A DNA stretch of 32,967 nucleotides from Verrucomicrobiia bacterium Tous-C4TDCM (GCA_002304315.1 NEUO01000026.1:1-32967), one strand, 5' to 3'. Positions 1-8,737 are shown, counted from the stretch's first letter. The notes: generated by a model from the letters alone, not told the origin. Translations and numbers: made by a program.

Positions 1-2267
1 TCGGTGGAAAGCTCCACATGCAGGCGATTGGTCAGGCTCATCGGCCCGCGCCGCAACCAGAAATCCAGCGTGCTCGCAGCAGTCGGAACCACCACGCGCT
101 CGATGGTGAAATGGTCTTCGTTGTCCTCCGGGGTTGAGAGCCCGAGGCGGAAGGCGAACGAGCCGCTTTTCCGGTAGCCGGCGAGATTGTCGGAGACGGC
201 GTAGCTGCCGGTGGCGCTGCTCACCTGTGGTGCCGGCGAGTGCTCCGCGCCTTCGGTCCAGACCTCGCTGTTGTCCACGGTGGTGACTTCGAGTTGATAG
301 GACTGCGCGGCGGGATCGGGGATGAAGGAATAGTCGGCACCGGTGGTTGGCGGTTGCGCGGGACCGGTCAGTTGCAAGGGTCCGGACGGTTTGACGGACT
401 TCGCGGGACCGTAGGAGAATGCCTTGCCGCCGACGACCGCCCGAGCCCGCAGCCACCATTCCTGCCCGGATGCCAAGGGCCTGCCTGCGGTAGTGGCGTC
501 CAGCGTGAATGACGCCAAGCCCGGCGCGCCGACCGCCCCGGTCTGCTCCAGCCAGTCGCAGCCGCTGACTTTGATGTCATCAATGAAGATCCCCGTCGGC
601 TGGGTCGGATAGTCTTCGTGGGCGTAGAGCGGCGAGACGGAATCCGCGAGGTAGTATCGAAAGCGGACCCTCAGCGGCGCGGCTCCGGCCGGCAGATTCA
701 GTGACGCGGATTGGAAGGCGGAATCTCCGGCGCCGCCGGTTCCACTCCACGGCGTTCCGAGGGCCGTCCAGGTGAGGCCGTCGTCGGAGGTTTCGACCGC
801 AAGCTTCGAGGCGGCGGTCATCAGACCTCGCCGGAACTGGAAGTTCAGCGTGCCCGATGCCCCCGGGACCAACTCGCGGCCGAGCTCGAACTCCTGCGCC
901 GGCACCCCGTTGATGAAGGGATCGTAGCGGGTCGGAAAGGTCAGCCGGAATGCCTTCGAACCGCTTTTCACGTAACCTGCTGTGATCGCACGGAAAGGAT
1001 AGCTGCCCGCGGTGCGATCCACAACGGCCGACGCGGCCGCATCCTCCGCGCCTTCGTTCCAGCCGGACGCGCTCCGTAGGAAAATTCCCGCCTCCATCTT
1101 GTCGGCCCCGGTCACGCCCGAAATCGCGTAAACACTTCCGCTGCCCACCGGGGAGGAGTTTCCGCTGACCACCGGGGTCTCGTTCAAGCGGTCGGGATCG
1201 ATCAGTATGACCTGGTAGGAATGCTGGGTCGGCACCCCTTCGCCCCTGATGTTCGAAACCGTGACGTTCCATGTCCGGTCGGAGGTCACTGATTTCGCCG
1301 CGACGGAGGCCGGCACCTGCCAGACGATCGAGTTGTCCCCGTATCCGGTCCGGCGGGAGACGATGGTGACCGGTTGGACGTTCGAGGCAGAATCCCTCAG
1401 GGTCACGGTCGCCGCGGAGAAATCACCGCCGGGGTAAGACAAGGACCAGAACCCCGCATTCAGCCGTGCCGGGAAGAAACCGGCCGGCGGATAGGTGGCG
1501 AAAATCACGGCGGGCGCGAAATCCAACTCGGAAATCTTCGGAACCACATACATCGAGTTCGACGGCGGCCGCACCGAACCCGAGCCCGGAGTGAAACTGC
1601 CGGGCGTGTCGCCGCTTGCGAAATCCGTGGACCATTGGAAGAGCAGCCAGCGACGGTGGCCGACGTCCACGTTCCAGGCCGAGGTCCCGTTCACGTCTTC
1701 CTGGAAGTAGGCATCGACCGCCCCCGGACCGAAAAAGCCCAGGGCGAGGTTCCCGTTCCGGTTCGCGTTCCACGCCGCGGTGGTCCACGCCGTGGAACTG
1801 TTGGGAGGATCGTGGCTCAAGCCGCTGTTGCCCGGATAGGTGCGGACGATCATCAAGGCCGAGCGCTGGGAAGCGGCCGCCTTGGTGGTGTTCGCCGGTG
1901 GCACCCAATCATCCCCGGACACGATGTTGACCGTCGAACCGGAATTGACCCGCACGTCGGCCTTCAAGCCGCACATCGCCCGGTAGTAGTTCACCCGCCG
2001 CTCGATGTCTCCCGAAAATACCGACGACACCGTGCCTTCGGCTCCGGCCGCCGTTGACGTGTAATTGCCCGTCCAGCCGATCCGGTCACGATAGCCTTCG
2101 GAGGCCATGTAGATCGCCTGATAAAAGGACACGACCTCGGTCCGGTTGCCCGTATCCACTTCAAATCCACGGGTCGGTGCCGGCGTGGTAGCGCCGGAAA
2201 CCGCGATGGGAATGTGGGTAAAAACGAGGAGAACCGGCCAGATTGCTCTGGACCAAGGGGACTGCAC
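1..2267 (-). CDS. Secreted CAP/SCP-domain protein, 3' end outside window
   Basis: Open frame of 755 codons running off the left edge. It has an in-frame stop just upstream and no ATG, so I chose GTG at 2267, which gives a signal peptide with hydrophobic core WPVLLVF and a likely cut after AVSGA. Residues ~45-250 look like a bacterial CAP (cysteine-rich secretory/SCP) domain: VNYYRAMCGL, NSGLSHDPP, NGNLALG and DVGHRRWLL match the usual order of that fold. CAP domains occur in secreted proteins of mostly unknown activity. Downstream a ~90-residue beta-rich module occurs twice (about residues 404-500 and 671-755), each with GSY, GY.KSGS.AFRL and LDFWLRRG/LNFQFRRG-type signatures, separated by a FIDDIKVSG segment typical of jelly-roll surface domains. 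A sorting tail may lie beyond the window. No catalytic function can be assigned. It follows rsmE by 57 bp. Confidence 0.75.
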   Translation of the reverse strand, partial: MQSPWSRAIWPVLLVFTHIPIAVSGATTPAPTRGFEVDTGNRTEVVSFYQAIYMASEGYRDRIGWTGNYTSTAAGAEGTVSSVFSGDIERRVNYYRAMCGLKADVRVNSGSTVNIVSGDDWVPPANTTKAAASQRSALMIVRTYPGNSGLSHDPPNSSTAWTTAAWNANRNGNLALGFFGPGAVDAYFQEDVNGTSAWNVDVGHRRWLLFQWSTDFASGDTPGSFTPGSGSVRPPSNSMYVVPKISELDFAPAVIFATYPPAGFFPARLNAGFWSLSYPGGDFSAATVTLRDSASNVQPVTIVSRRTGYGDNSIVWQVPASVAAKSVTSDRTWNVTVSNIRGEGVPTQHSYQVILIDPDRLNETPVVSGNSSPVGSGSVYAISGVTGADKMEAGIFLRSASGWNEGAEDAAASAVVDRTAGSYPFRAITAGYVKSGSKAFRLTFPTRYDPFINGVPAQEFELGRELVPGASGTLNFQFRRGLMTAASKLAVETSDDGLTWTALGTPWSGTGGAGDSAFQSASLNLPAGAAPLRVRFRYYLADSVSPLYAHEDYPTQPTGIFIDDIKVSGCDWLEQTGAVGAPGLASFTLDATTAGRPLASGQEWWLRARAVVGGKAFSYGPAKSVKPSGPLQLTGPAQPPTTGADYSFIPDPAAQSYQLEVTTVDNSEVWTEGAEHSPAPQVSSATGSYAVSDNLAGYRKSGSFAFRLGLSTPEDNEDHFTIERVVVPTAASTLDFWLRRGPMSLTNRLHVELST

Positions 2268-2324
2268 GACTTTCTGGTATTCCGTAAAGCCTAACAGTTA
2301 AAGTCCAAATTTCAAAAATGGGCC

Positions 2325-3053
2325 TCACGCGGACATGAATTCGTAGCGAATTGCCGAAATCCCAAAAAATGCAGCGGTTTCCGCCCGGAGCACGATCGCC
2401 CCCAGGCTGGCGGGAAGAAACCCCGCCTCCATCGCAGCCGCGCCTTCCGCCGCCGAGAAATCCCCCTCCGGTCCAACGAGCAGGGTCACTTGGCGCGGCG
2501 AGGCGGCCCCGCGCAGTACTTCCCGGAGCGACCTCACTCCGGGAAGCAGCGAGGCGATGATCTTCAAATCGCCGGTCGAATCTTCCGTCCAGCTTGCGAA
2601 ATCGCGGACCGGCAAAACCTCGGGAAGCAAATCCTGGCCGCACTGCTTGCATGCTTCCAAGGCGACGCGCTGCCATTTCGCCGACTTGCGGGGAGCATCG
2701 TCCCCGTCCACCTGCACCACGGTATGCCGGGTGATCAAGGGTTGGATCGTGTGGACGCCGAGCTCCACCGCCTTTTGCACGATGAGGTCCATGGTTTTCC
2801 CCTTCGGGACCGCCTGCGCGAGGCAGATTTCCGGCACCAGCCCCGGAGATGAGACCGCGGCACCAAGCTCCAGCCGGAGCTCGTTTTTTGAAACATCGAG
2901 GATCTCCGCCGCGGCCGAGCGTCCGCGGCCGTCGAAGACCGTGATCCGGTCACCCCGGCGCAGCCGCAGCACCTGGGCGGCGTGCTTCGCCTCGTCCCCG
3001 GTCAGCAGCGCCTGCGCGCCCCATGCGTCCGGACTGAGGTAAAACCGTGCCAT
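2325..3053 (-). CDS. rsmE: 16S rRNA (uracil-1498-N3)-methyltransferase RsmE
   Basis: 242 aa, normal length for RsmE, which methylates U1498 of 16S rRNA using S-adenosylmethionine. It shows an N-terminal PUA-like part (GDEAKHAAQVLRLRRGD, ITVFDGRG) and a C-terminal SPOUT knot methyltransferase: QAVPKGKTMDLIVQKAVELG, ALEACKQCGQ, LLVGPEGDFS and LRAETAAFFGISA. These are the family's signatures in the expected order, so the call is firm. The ATG at 3053 lies 8 bp after the dnaJ stop, so it is probably co-transcribed with grpE-dnaJ. A dnaJ-rsmE neighbourhood is also known in Firmicutes (dnaJ-prmA-rsmE), but prmA is absent here. Confidence 0.95.
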   Translation of the reverse strand: MARFYLSPDAWGAQALLTGDEAKHAAQVLRLRRGDRITVFDGRGRSAAAEILDVSKNELRLELGAAVSSPGLVPEICLAQAVPKGKTMDLIVQKAVELGVHTIQPLITRHTVVQVDGDDAPRKSAKWQRVALEACKQCGQDLLPEVLPVRDFASWTEDSTGDLKIIASLLPGVRSLREVLRGAASPRQVTLLVGPEGDFSAAEGAAAMEAGFLPASLGAIVLRAETAAFFGISAIRYEFMSA

Positions 3054-3061
3054 GGCCTGCG

Positions 3062-4195
3062 CTAGAGGTCGAAGAAGCGCCGGGCCTTCTGGAAAAAGGA
3101 CTCCTGCATCGGCGAGTTGTGGTCGCCGATCGACTCGGCGAACTCGCGCAGCTTGTCCTGCTGCTCGCTGTTGAGCTTCGTCGGCACTTCGACCTGGACC
3201 CGGACGTGAAGGTCACCCTTTTTGCCGCCGGAAAGCGCGGGCACGCCGCGGTCGCGGAGCCGGAACAAGGTGCCGCCCTGCGTCCCTGCCGGGATCTTGA
3301 TCGATGCCTTGCCGTCGAGTGTCGGCACCTCAAGCTCGCCCCCCAGGGTCGCCACGCTGAAGCGCATCGGCACTTCGCAGAACAGGTCGTTGCCCTCGCG
3401 TTCGAAGACATCGTGCTCCTTGACGTGGAGGAAGACGTAGAGGTCGCCCGCCGCGCCGCCGCGCACGCCGGCATCGCCGTTGCCGGTGGAGCGGAGCCGG
3501 GTGCCGTCCTCGACGCCGCCCGGTATGCGGATCTTGATCCGGCTGGTCTTGTGGACCCGGCCGTCGCCGCCGCAACTTCCGCAAGGGTCACTGACCACTT
3601 CACCCGCGCCGCGACATTCGGGACAGGTCGTCTGCTGGATGAAAATCCCGGCCTGGCGCGCGACCACGCCGCGACCGCCGCAGCTCGAGCAAGCACGGGT
3701 GCCGCCGCCGCTCTTGGAGCCGCTGGAATTACAAGTTCCGCACGCTCCGAAGTGCTCGATCTCCAGCTCCTTCTCGGAGCCGCGCGCCGCTTCTTCCAGG
3801 CTGATCTCGAGGTCGTAGCGCAGATCGCTGCCGCGCTGCTTGCCGCCGCTGCGCTGGCGCCGACCGCCGCCGAAGAACTCCTCGAAGCCGCCGCCGAAAG
3901 CCCCGCCGAAGACCTGCGAGAACAGGTCCATCGGGTCGTGGAAGCCACCGCCGCCACCGCCGCCGCCATTGAATGCCTGGTGGCCGTATCGGTCGTAGGC
4001 CGCGCGCTTGTCGGCGTCGCTCAGCGCCTCATAGGCCTCACCGAGTTCCTTGAACTTGTCTTCCGCCTCGTGGTCGCCCGGGTTCTTGTCCGGGTGAAAC
4101 TTCACCGCGAGCTTGCGGTAGGATTTCTTGATCTCCTCCGGGCTCGCATCGCGGGCGACACCCAGCACTTCGTAATAATCGCGTTTCGCCGCCAT
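3062..4195 (-). CDS. dnaJ: Chaperone protein DnaJ
   Basis: Type I Hsp40 co-chaperone of DnaK, 377 aa. It has an N-terminal J domain with H34-P35-D36, a Gly/Phe-rich linker ([14 protein letters not shown]), a zinc-binding region with four Cys motifs ([32 protein letters not shown]) and C-terminal beta domains. The first zinc motif has Ser where the central Gly of CxxCxGxG is usual; the cysteines are intact. Two ATGs are possible. The first (4201) overlaps the grpE stop as ATGA but sits directly against AGGAAGG (4202-4208). The second (4195) is 6 nt from that Shine-Dalgarno and gives the normal start [12 protein letters not shown], so I chose 4195. It lies between grpE and rsmE. Confidence 0.96.
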   Translation of the reverse strand: MAAKRDYYEVLGVARDASPEEIKKSYRKLAVKFHPDKNPGDHEAEDKFKELGEAYEALSDADKRAAYDRYGHQAFNGGGGGGGGFHDPMDLFSQVFGGAFGGGFEEFFGGGRRQRSGGKQRGSDLRYDLEISLEEAARGSEKELEIEHFGACGTCNSSGSKSGGGTRACSSCGGRGVVARQAGIFIQQTTCPECRGAGEVVSDPCGSCGGDGRVHKTSRIKIRIPGGVEDGTRLRSTGNGDAGVRGGAAGDLYVFLHVKEHDVFEREGNDLFCEVPMRFSVATLGGELEVPTLDGKASIKIPAGTQGGTLFRLRDRGVPALSGGKKGDLHVRVQVEVPTKLNSEQQDKLREFAESIGDHNSPMQESFFQKARRFFDL

Positions 4196-4197
4196 GG

Positions 4198-4740
4198 TCA
4201 TCCTTCCTCTCCGTCGCTCTCCATCGCGGACTTCGCCACCACCACCGTGGCCGGACGCAGCAGGCGGTCACGCAGCATGAAGCCGCGCCGGTGGACCCGC
4301 AAAACCCGCCCTTCCTCGTCGCCGGGCTCTTGCGAGACCGCCTCGTGGACGTTCGGATTGAACATCTGGCCCTCCGCCGGGATCTCGGTCACGCCCTGGT
4401 TGCCCAGGAAGTCGTTCATCTGCCGGCGGACCATGTCCATGCCGATGTAAATCATCGAGCTCTTGTCCTGCGACGCCGCCAGCATGCCCATCTCGAAGTT
4501 ATCGATCACCGACAGCAGGTCTTCCAGCAGGCCCTGGTTGGCATAGCGGATCGCATCCTCGCGCTCCCTGGCGGAGCGCTTGCGGTAATTGTCGAGGTCC
4601 GCCGCGGTGCGCACCGCCAGCTCGCGCCATTTCATCACGTCTGCCTCCAGCACGGCCAGCGGATCGCCGTCGGTTTCCTCCGTCTCTTCAAATTCCTGAT
4701 CCACGGCTTCGGCTGGATCCTTCTCTTCGTCGGAAATCAT
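4198..4740 (-). CDS. grpE: Nucleotide exchange factor GrpE
   Basis: About 180 aa. GrpE dimers release ADP from DnaK. The acidic N-terminus ([19 protein letters not shown]) is followed by a long helix ([23 protein letters not shown]) and the conserved beta domain: [32 protein letters not shown] and [22 protein letters not shown]. These are diagnostic of the family. The frame could begin at a TTG at 4776, but ATG 4740 gives a conventional start, with an AGGA about 9 nt upstream. Its stop overlaps the first dnaJ ATG. No CIRCE element (TTAGCACTC-N9-GAGTGCTAA) is visible upstream, and dnaK is not in the window. Confidence 0.94.
   Translation of the reverse strand: MISDEEKDPAEAVDQEFEETEETDGDPLAVLEADVMKWRELAVRTAADLDNYRKRSAREREDAIRYANQGLLEDLLSVIDNFEMGMLAASQDKSSMIYIGMDMVRRQMNDFLGNQGVTEIPAEGQMFNPNVHEAVSQEPGDEEGRVLRVHRRGFMLRDRLLRPATVVVAKSAMESDGEEG
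4202..4208 (-). promoter_or_regulatory. Shine-Dalgarno sequence of dnaJ
   Basis: On the minus strand AGGAAGG lies inside the 3' end of grpE. It abuts the ATG at 4201 and is 6 nt from the ATG at 4195, which decides the dnaJ start. It is one of the few clear Shine-Dalgarno sequences in the window and suggests translational coupling with grpE. Confidence 0.6.
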
Positions 4741-4804
4741 GCGGGGGTTCCTGCCACTCCACGCCCCGCCCGTCAACGGTTCCTTGGTCCGCGGATTTCC
4801 CGGA

Positions 4805-5815
4805 TCACCGCAGCGGTGGCGGCACCGGGGCGGTGGAGGCCTGCACGGGCGTCTTGCTGCCGTCGAGGATCTTGGCCAAGCCGGCGACGACGCCGCCGAT
4901 GTCGCTGAGGTTCTGCGGCAGGATCAACGTGTTGGTTTCCTTCGCGAGGTTGCCGAACTGGATGATGTACTGCTCGGCGATCCGCAGGTTGACCGCGTCC
5001 TTGCCGCCGGGCGTCTGCATCGCCGCGGCGATCCGGGTGATGCCATCCGCCGTCGCTCCGGCCAGCAGCTCGATCTCGCGGGCCTTGCCCTCGGCTTCGT
5101 TGATCTGGCTGAGCTTCTTGGCCTCGGACTGCTTGATGACTTCCTGCTTCTGGCCTTCGGCGACGTTGATCTGCGCCTCCCGCTGACCTTCGGACAGGGC
5201 GATGGTCGCGCGCCGTTCGCGTTCGGCCCGCATCTGCTTTTCCAGCGCGTCCTGGACGGACTGCGGCGGCTTGATGTTGGCGATCTCGTAGCGGGTGATC
5301 TTCAGTCCCCACGGCTCGGAGGCCTTGTCGAGGGCGGTGATCACCTGCGCGTTGATGGTGTCGCGCTCCTCGAAAGTGCGGTCGAGCTCCAGCTTGCCGA
5401 TCTCCGAGCGCAAGGTGGTCTGCGCGAGCTGGGAGGCCGCGTAGTAGTAGTTGTCGATGCCGTAGGAAGCGAGTTTGGGATCGAGTACCTGCATGTAGAG
5501 CAGGCCGTCGATCTCGATCGCGATGTTGTCCTTGGTGATGCAGAACTGCGGTGGCACGTCCATCGCCACTTCTTTCAGCGAGTGTTTGTAGGCGACGCGG
5601 TCGATGAAGGGGATCAGGATGTGGAAGCCGGCCTCAAGGGTCTTGTGGTACTTGCCGAGGCGTTCGACCACGTGGGCCTGGCGTTGCGGCACGATGCGCG
5701 CGGTTTTGATCAGGGCGACCACGACCAAAAGGACGAGGCCGATGGTAAGGAATATGCCGAATTTCGAGTCGTCTTCGGTGACGGCGAGGAGGGAGAATGC
5801 GAGCGGGGTATTCAT
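4805..5815 (-). CDS. SPFH/Band 7 stomatin-like protein (QmcA/paraslipin type)
   Basis: 336 aa membrane-anchored SPFH-domain protein. One transmembrane helix (FLTIGLVLLVVVALI, ~20-36) precedes the stomatin signature RIVPQRQAHVVERLGKYHKTLEAGFHILIPFIDRV, the body of the SPFH domain (KEVAMDVPPQFCITKDN, DLLYMQV-like segment) and a coiled coil (QMRAERERRATIALSEGQREAQINVAEG). The C-terminal segment is Pro-rich. Family members form large membrane-associated oligomers and are often encoded with NfeD proteins, as here: an NfeD-like gene lies 16 bp upstream. A role in membrane-protein quality control is inferred from family and from neighbouring grpE-dnaJ, not shown by sequence. Confidence 0.9.
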   Translation of the reverse strand: MNTPLAFSLLAVTEDDSKFGIFLTIGLVLLVVVALIKTARIVPQRQAHVVERLGKYHKTLEAGFHILIPFIDRVAYKHSLKEVAMDVPPQFCITKDNIAIEIDGLLYMQVLDPKLASYGIDNYYYAASQLAQTTLRSEIGKLELDRTFEERDTINAQVITALDKASEPWGLKITRYEIANIKPPQSVQDALEKQMRAERERRATIALSEGQREAQINVAEGQKQEVIKQSEAKKLSQINEAEGKAREIELLAGATADGITRIAAAMQTPGGKDAVNLRIAEQYIIQFGNLAKETNTLILPQNLSDIGGVVAGLAKILDGSKTPVQASTAPVPPPLR

Positions 5816-5830
5816 GGGAGAGGAGTGGTG

Positions 5831-6277
5831 TTAGAGTCGGGTGCGGACGTAGAAAGTGAGGCCTTCGCGGCGTTCGATGATGACGGTTTCGCCGGCGGGG
5901 ATCGGGGCTTCGCTGCGGGCCTTCCAGTTGCTGCCCTTGATTTCGACCAGACCGTCGCCGCCGCGACCGGGCAGGGCACCGACGACCCGGGCCTCGCGGC
6001 CGGTGAAGTCGTCGTCGGATTCGCCGTTCAAATTCGCGGAGTCCCCGACAAACCATTTTTTCACGTAGTGGCGGAGACCGAAGAGCAGCGAAACCGAACT
6101 GATCGCAAACACCGCGGCCTGGGAGCCGATGCCCGGGGTGAGGCCGGCCCAGGTGGTGATCGAGGTCAGGATCGCCCCGACGCCGAAGAAGACGATGATC
6201 ACGCCGGGCGCGAAAAACTCGGCGAGGATGAGTAGGACCCCGACGAGGAGCCAGAGGTTTTGAGGGCTGATGGGCAT
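5831..6277 (-). CDS. NfeD-like membrane protein (short form)
   Basis: 148 aa. It has two or three hydrophobic helices (NLWLLVGVLLILAEFFAPG, VIIVFFGVGAILTSI, AAVFAISSVSLLFGL), then a soluble C-terminal OB-fold-like domain (FTGREARVVGALPG, GLVEIKGSNWKARS, AGETVIIERREGLTFYVR). This is the short NfeD1b layout, without the N-terminal ClpP-like protease of long NfeD proteins. Such proteins partner with stomatin-type SPFH proteins, and one follows immediately (16-bp gap). It is the first gene of the probable nfeD-stomatin-grpE-dnaJ-rsmE operon. ATG 6277 is the natural start; no Shine-Dalgarno is visible. Confidence 0.88.
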   Translation of the reverse strand: MPISPQNLWLLVGVLLILAEFFAPGVIIVFFGVGAILTSITTWAGLTPGIGSQAAVFAISSVSLLFGLRHYVKKWFVGDSANLNGESDDDFTGREARVVGALPGRGGDGLVEIKGSNWKARSEAPIPAGETVIIERREGLTFYVRTRL

Positions 6278-6368
6278 GGCGGGAGGATGGATTTCGCTTA
6301 GGCTTCTAGCACGGGGCGGGAAGGGGCCGAATTACAATCTTGAGGGAATGGTGGAGGGGTTGGGGGCG

Positions 6369-6457
6369 GTGAGTCGGTGAAGTCGGTGAGTCGGTGAGTC
6401 GGTGAGTCAGTGAGTCAGTGAGTCGGTGAGTCGGTGAGTCGGTGAGTCGGTGAGTCG
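6369..6457 (+). repeat. 8-bp tandem repeat, unit GTGAGTCG, about 11 copies
   Basis: Eleven consecutive copies of GTGAGTCG. Two copies read GTGAGTCA, and the second copy carries an extra A. The array lies about 90 bp upstream of the nfeD-like start. Such arrays are prone to slippage, so copy number may vary between isolates. Confidence 0.9.
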
Positions 6458-6464
6458 GCTTGGT

Positions 6465-6646
6465 CTCCGGAGGGAGCGCCGATCTTTAGTCGGCTTGGAC
6501 GGAAGGGGCGAAGGGAAAGCAATATGAACAGAGGCTGCTGCGATTGTGATGCCAGAGTCGATTCACGGACTTTTGGACGGCTCTTTGGCATTTTCTTTGG
6601 CATGCCTACCGTCCAAGCCGACTAAAGATCGGCGCTCCCCCCGGAG
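6465..6646. repeat. Palindromic element with 38-bp inverted arms
   Basis: Arms 6465-6502 and 6609-6646 are inverted copies matching at 37 of 38 positions, separated by 106 bp that encode nothing recognisable. The size and layout are those of a MITE-like or large stem-loop repeat. No transposase is present. Confidence 0.85.
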
Positions 6647-6723
6647 GCACGATTCGTCTTCAGGGCACCGAAACACCGAAACACCGGCTTCCGCTTTCCG
6701 CTTTGCGCCTTCAAGCTCCCGCC

Positions 6724-8283
6724 GTGACCACTTGGCAGACCGCTTGTTCCATCGTTGAAGAATGCCTCGCCCGCGGCGTGCGGGAGTTTGTTGTCTGCGC
6801 CGGGGCGCGGAATGCCTCGCTGGTGGAGGTGCTGGCTCGCGCCGAGGCGGCGGGTGGGACGCGGGTCTGGCGGCATTTCGAGGAACGCAGCGCGGGGTTT
6901 TTCGCACTGGGTCGCACGATGGCCACCGGCGAGCCCTGCGCGGTGGTCACCACCAGCGGCACGGCGGTGGCGGAGCTGTTGCCGGCGATGATCGAGGCCT
7001 TCTACCAGGGCCGCCCGCTGATGGCGCTGACGGCGGACCGGCCGGAGCGATTCCGCGGGACCGGTGCGCCCCAGGCGATTTCCCAGCCGGGGATCTTCGG
7101 CGAGCACGCGGGCTGCGGGCTGCTGGCGGACTGGCAGCAGCGCACGCCGTGGCATTGGAATGTCGAGTTGGAGGAAGACTTCACGCCCGGCGAATGGACG
7201 CCGCCCGAGTTGGCCGATCCGCCGGCGATCCGGCTGCCGAATTTCTCCGTCGCCAGCCTCGCCCGCTGGCTGCGCGAGGACATCTTCCGCGGACTGGTGG
7301 TGATGATCGGGGACCTGGAGCCGGAGGATCACGAGCCGGTTTTCCATTTCTGCCTCGGTCTCGGCGTGCCGGTGGCGGTCGAGGCGACCAGCGGTCTGCG
7401 GGAGGCGCTCGGCGAACTCGCCTTGCCCGATCCCGACCGGATGCTGCGCGATTGTCCGCCGGGGAAAGTCCTGCGGCTCGGCGGTGTCCCGAGCGGCCGC
7501 TTCTGGCGGGATTTGGAGGAACTGCCGGAGACCGAAGTTTACAACATCACGCGCACCGGATTCCCCGGGCTGGCACGGAAGTGCGAGACCATCGTCTCGC
7601 CGGTCGCCCGCGTGATCCAGGGGCTCGGCGATGTCGAAAAGGCGGGCGATGCTCTCGACTACTTCCGTCGTACTTCGCGCCGCGCCGGACAGATCGACGA
7701 CCTGTTGGAAGCCTACCCCGACAGCGAGCCCGGCCTGCTGCGGGTGCTTTCCGCTTACGCTTCGCTCGGCTCCTCGCTCTATCTCGGCAACAGCCTGCCG
7801 ATCCGCGAGTGGAACCTCTTCGCCCAGCGCGACAAGCCCGTCACCGACGTCCGCGCGAACCGTGGCGCGAACGGGATCGACGGCCAGCTTTCGACCTGGC
7901 TCGGCTGGACCGCCGACCTCGAAGACTCGTGGTGCCTCGTCGGCGACCTCACCGCCCTCTACGACCTCGCCGCGCCGGCCTGGCTCGGCCAGATCGAGCG
8001 CAAGGGCCGCGTCTTCGGCGTCATCAACAACGGCGGGGGGCAGATTTTCTCCCGCCTGCCGCGGCTCGACGCGATGAGCGAGCGGGCCAAGGACCTGATG
8101 CTCAATCCCCACGAAGTCCGCCTCGACGGCTGGGCCGCGATGTGGGGGATGAAGTATCTCCGCATCGAGAACGACGCCGGCTTCGACGCCCTCGAGCCCG
8201 GCGAGGTGCCGCTGCTGGTGGAGGTCATCCCGGACGCGGAGGAGACGAGATCTTTTTGGACCGCGTGGGATGGGATGAAGTGA
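6724..8283 (+). CDS. menD: Menaquinone biosynthesis SEPHCHC synthase MenD
   Basis: About 519 aa thiamine-diphosphate enzyme that joins isochorismate and 2-oxoglutarate to make 2-succinyl-5-enolpyruvyl-6-hydroxy-3-cyclohexene-1-carboxylate in menaquinone synthesis. MenD landmarks: VVCAGARNASLVE (substrate loop), EERSAGFFALG with the conserved ThDP-activating Glu, VVTTSGTAVAELLPAMIEA, LTADRPERFRGTGAPQAI, and the C-terminal ThDP site GDLTALYD...VINNGGGQIFSRLP. The frame is open back to a TTG at 6703. I prefer GTG 6724 (VTTWQTACSIVEE), close to the usual MenD start; no Shine-Dalgarno decides it. No other men genes are in the window. The organism probably uses menaquinone. It ends 13 bp before a convergent lipoprotein gene. 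Confidence 0.93.
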   Translation: MTTWQTACSIVEECLARGVREFVVCAGARNASLVEVLARAEAAGGTRVWRHFEERSAGFFALGRTMATGEPCAVVTTSGTAVAELLPAMIEAFYQGRPLMALTADRPERFRGTGAPQAISQPGIFGEHAGCGLLADWQQRTPWHWNVELEEDFTPGEWTPPELADPPAIRLPNFSVASLARWLREDIFRGLVVMIGDLEPEDHEPVFHFCLGLGVPVAVEATSGLREALGELALPDPDRMLRDCPPGKVLRLGGVPSGRFWRDLEELPETEVYNITRTGFPGLARKCETIVSPVARVIQGLGDVEKAGDALDYFRRTSRRAGQIDDLLEAYPDSEPGLLRVLSAYASLGSSLYLGNSLPIREWNLFAQRDKPVTDVRANRGANGIDGQLSTWLGWTADLEDSWCLVGDLTALYDLAAPAWLGQIERKGRVFGVINNGGGQIFSRLPRLDAMSERAKDLMLNPHEVRLDGWAAMWGMKYLRIENDAGFDALEPGEVPLLVEVIPDAEETRSFWTAWDGMK

Positions 8284-8296
8284 AGGTCAATACCCC

Positions 8297-8695
8297 TTAC
8301 GGCGGCGGCGGCGGCAGGGCGTTGGGGTCGGCGGGGATGTCGAGGTAGTCTTCGGGCACGGGCGGGACGTCGGGGACGGGCAGGGTTTCGACCGGGGTTT
8401 CAGCGCCGGCCTTTTTCTGGTCGGCGGCGTGGCGGTCGGTGCCTTCGCTGAGTTTGGCGCGCTTCTCCTCGAGCTTCTGCTTGTCCTCCTCGGCTTTCTT
8501 TTTCGCCGCCTCGGCCTTTTCCTCGGGGGTCTTGGCGAAGGGCTTGGCGGCGGATTTGCCGATGGACTTGCCGGCATAGGCGGTCCCCTCGACGACGGCA
8601 CCCACCGCCCGGACCGGCAAGCGGAGGAGACCGCAGGAGCCCAAGGCGAGCGGGATGGCGGCGGCTAGCAGGAGAAGGGCGGGGCGGAGTCGCAT
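8297..8695 (-). CDS. Small lipoprotein with charged helix and Pro-rich tail
   Basis: 132 aa. The signal peptide MRLRPALLLLAAAIPLALGSC ends in a lipobox-like LGSC with Cys21 as the likely lipidated residue. The body has a Lys/Glu/Ala-rich helix, probably coiled (TPEEKAEAAKKKAEEDKQKL and on), then a Pro-rich tail ending in six prolines. I recognise no family; the composition suggests an envelope-attached helical lipoprotein. It is convergent with menD and divergent from lipA. Confidence 0.75.
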   Translation of the reverse strand: MRLRPALLLLAAAIPLALGSCGLLRLPVRAVGAVVEGTAYAGKSIGKSAAKPFAKTPEEKAEAAKKKAEEDKQKLEEKRAKLSEGTDRHAADQKKAGAETPVETLPVPDVPPVPEDYLDIPADPNALPPPPP

Positions 8696-8737
8696 GGGAA
8701 GAGCGTAATGGGATGACGGCGGATGGAAAGGGGGGAG

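Larger units (their letters stand above)
6278..6723. other. Repeat-rich intergenic region between divergent nfeD-like and menD
   Basis: 446 bp without a convincing gene. It holds an 8-bp tandem repeat (6369-6457), a 38-bp inverted repeat pair (6465-6502 and 6609-6646) and a CACCGAAA micro-repeat near 6666-6686. Both flanking genes must take their promoters from here, but no clear -35/-10 pair stands out. Confidence 0.7.

Noticed and set aside
3047-4450. A 467-codon plus-strand frame, and other long plus-strand frames such as 4739-6235 and 11909-13126
   Set aside because: They lie opposite dnaJ, grpE, the stomatin gene and murA, and read as low-complexity Ala/Gly/Val/Asp-rich proteins typical of antisense shadows in GC-rich genes.
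4741-4804. CIRCE heat-shock operator upstream of grpE
   Set aside because: No TTAGCACTC/GAGTGCTAA inverted repeat is present in the spacer.
6622-8112. A 496-codon minus-strand frame opposite menD, and a 528-codon plus-strand frame in another phase (6762-8348)
   Set aside because: MenD motifs are all in the 6724-8283 frame; the others have Arg/Ala/Gly-rich composition with no motifs.
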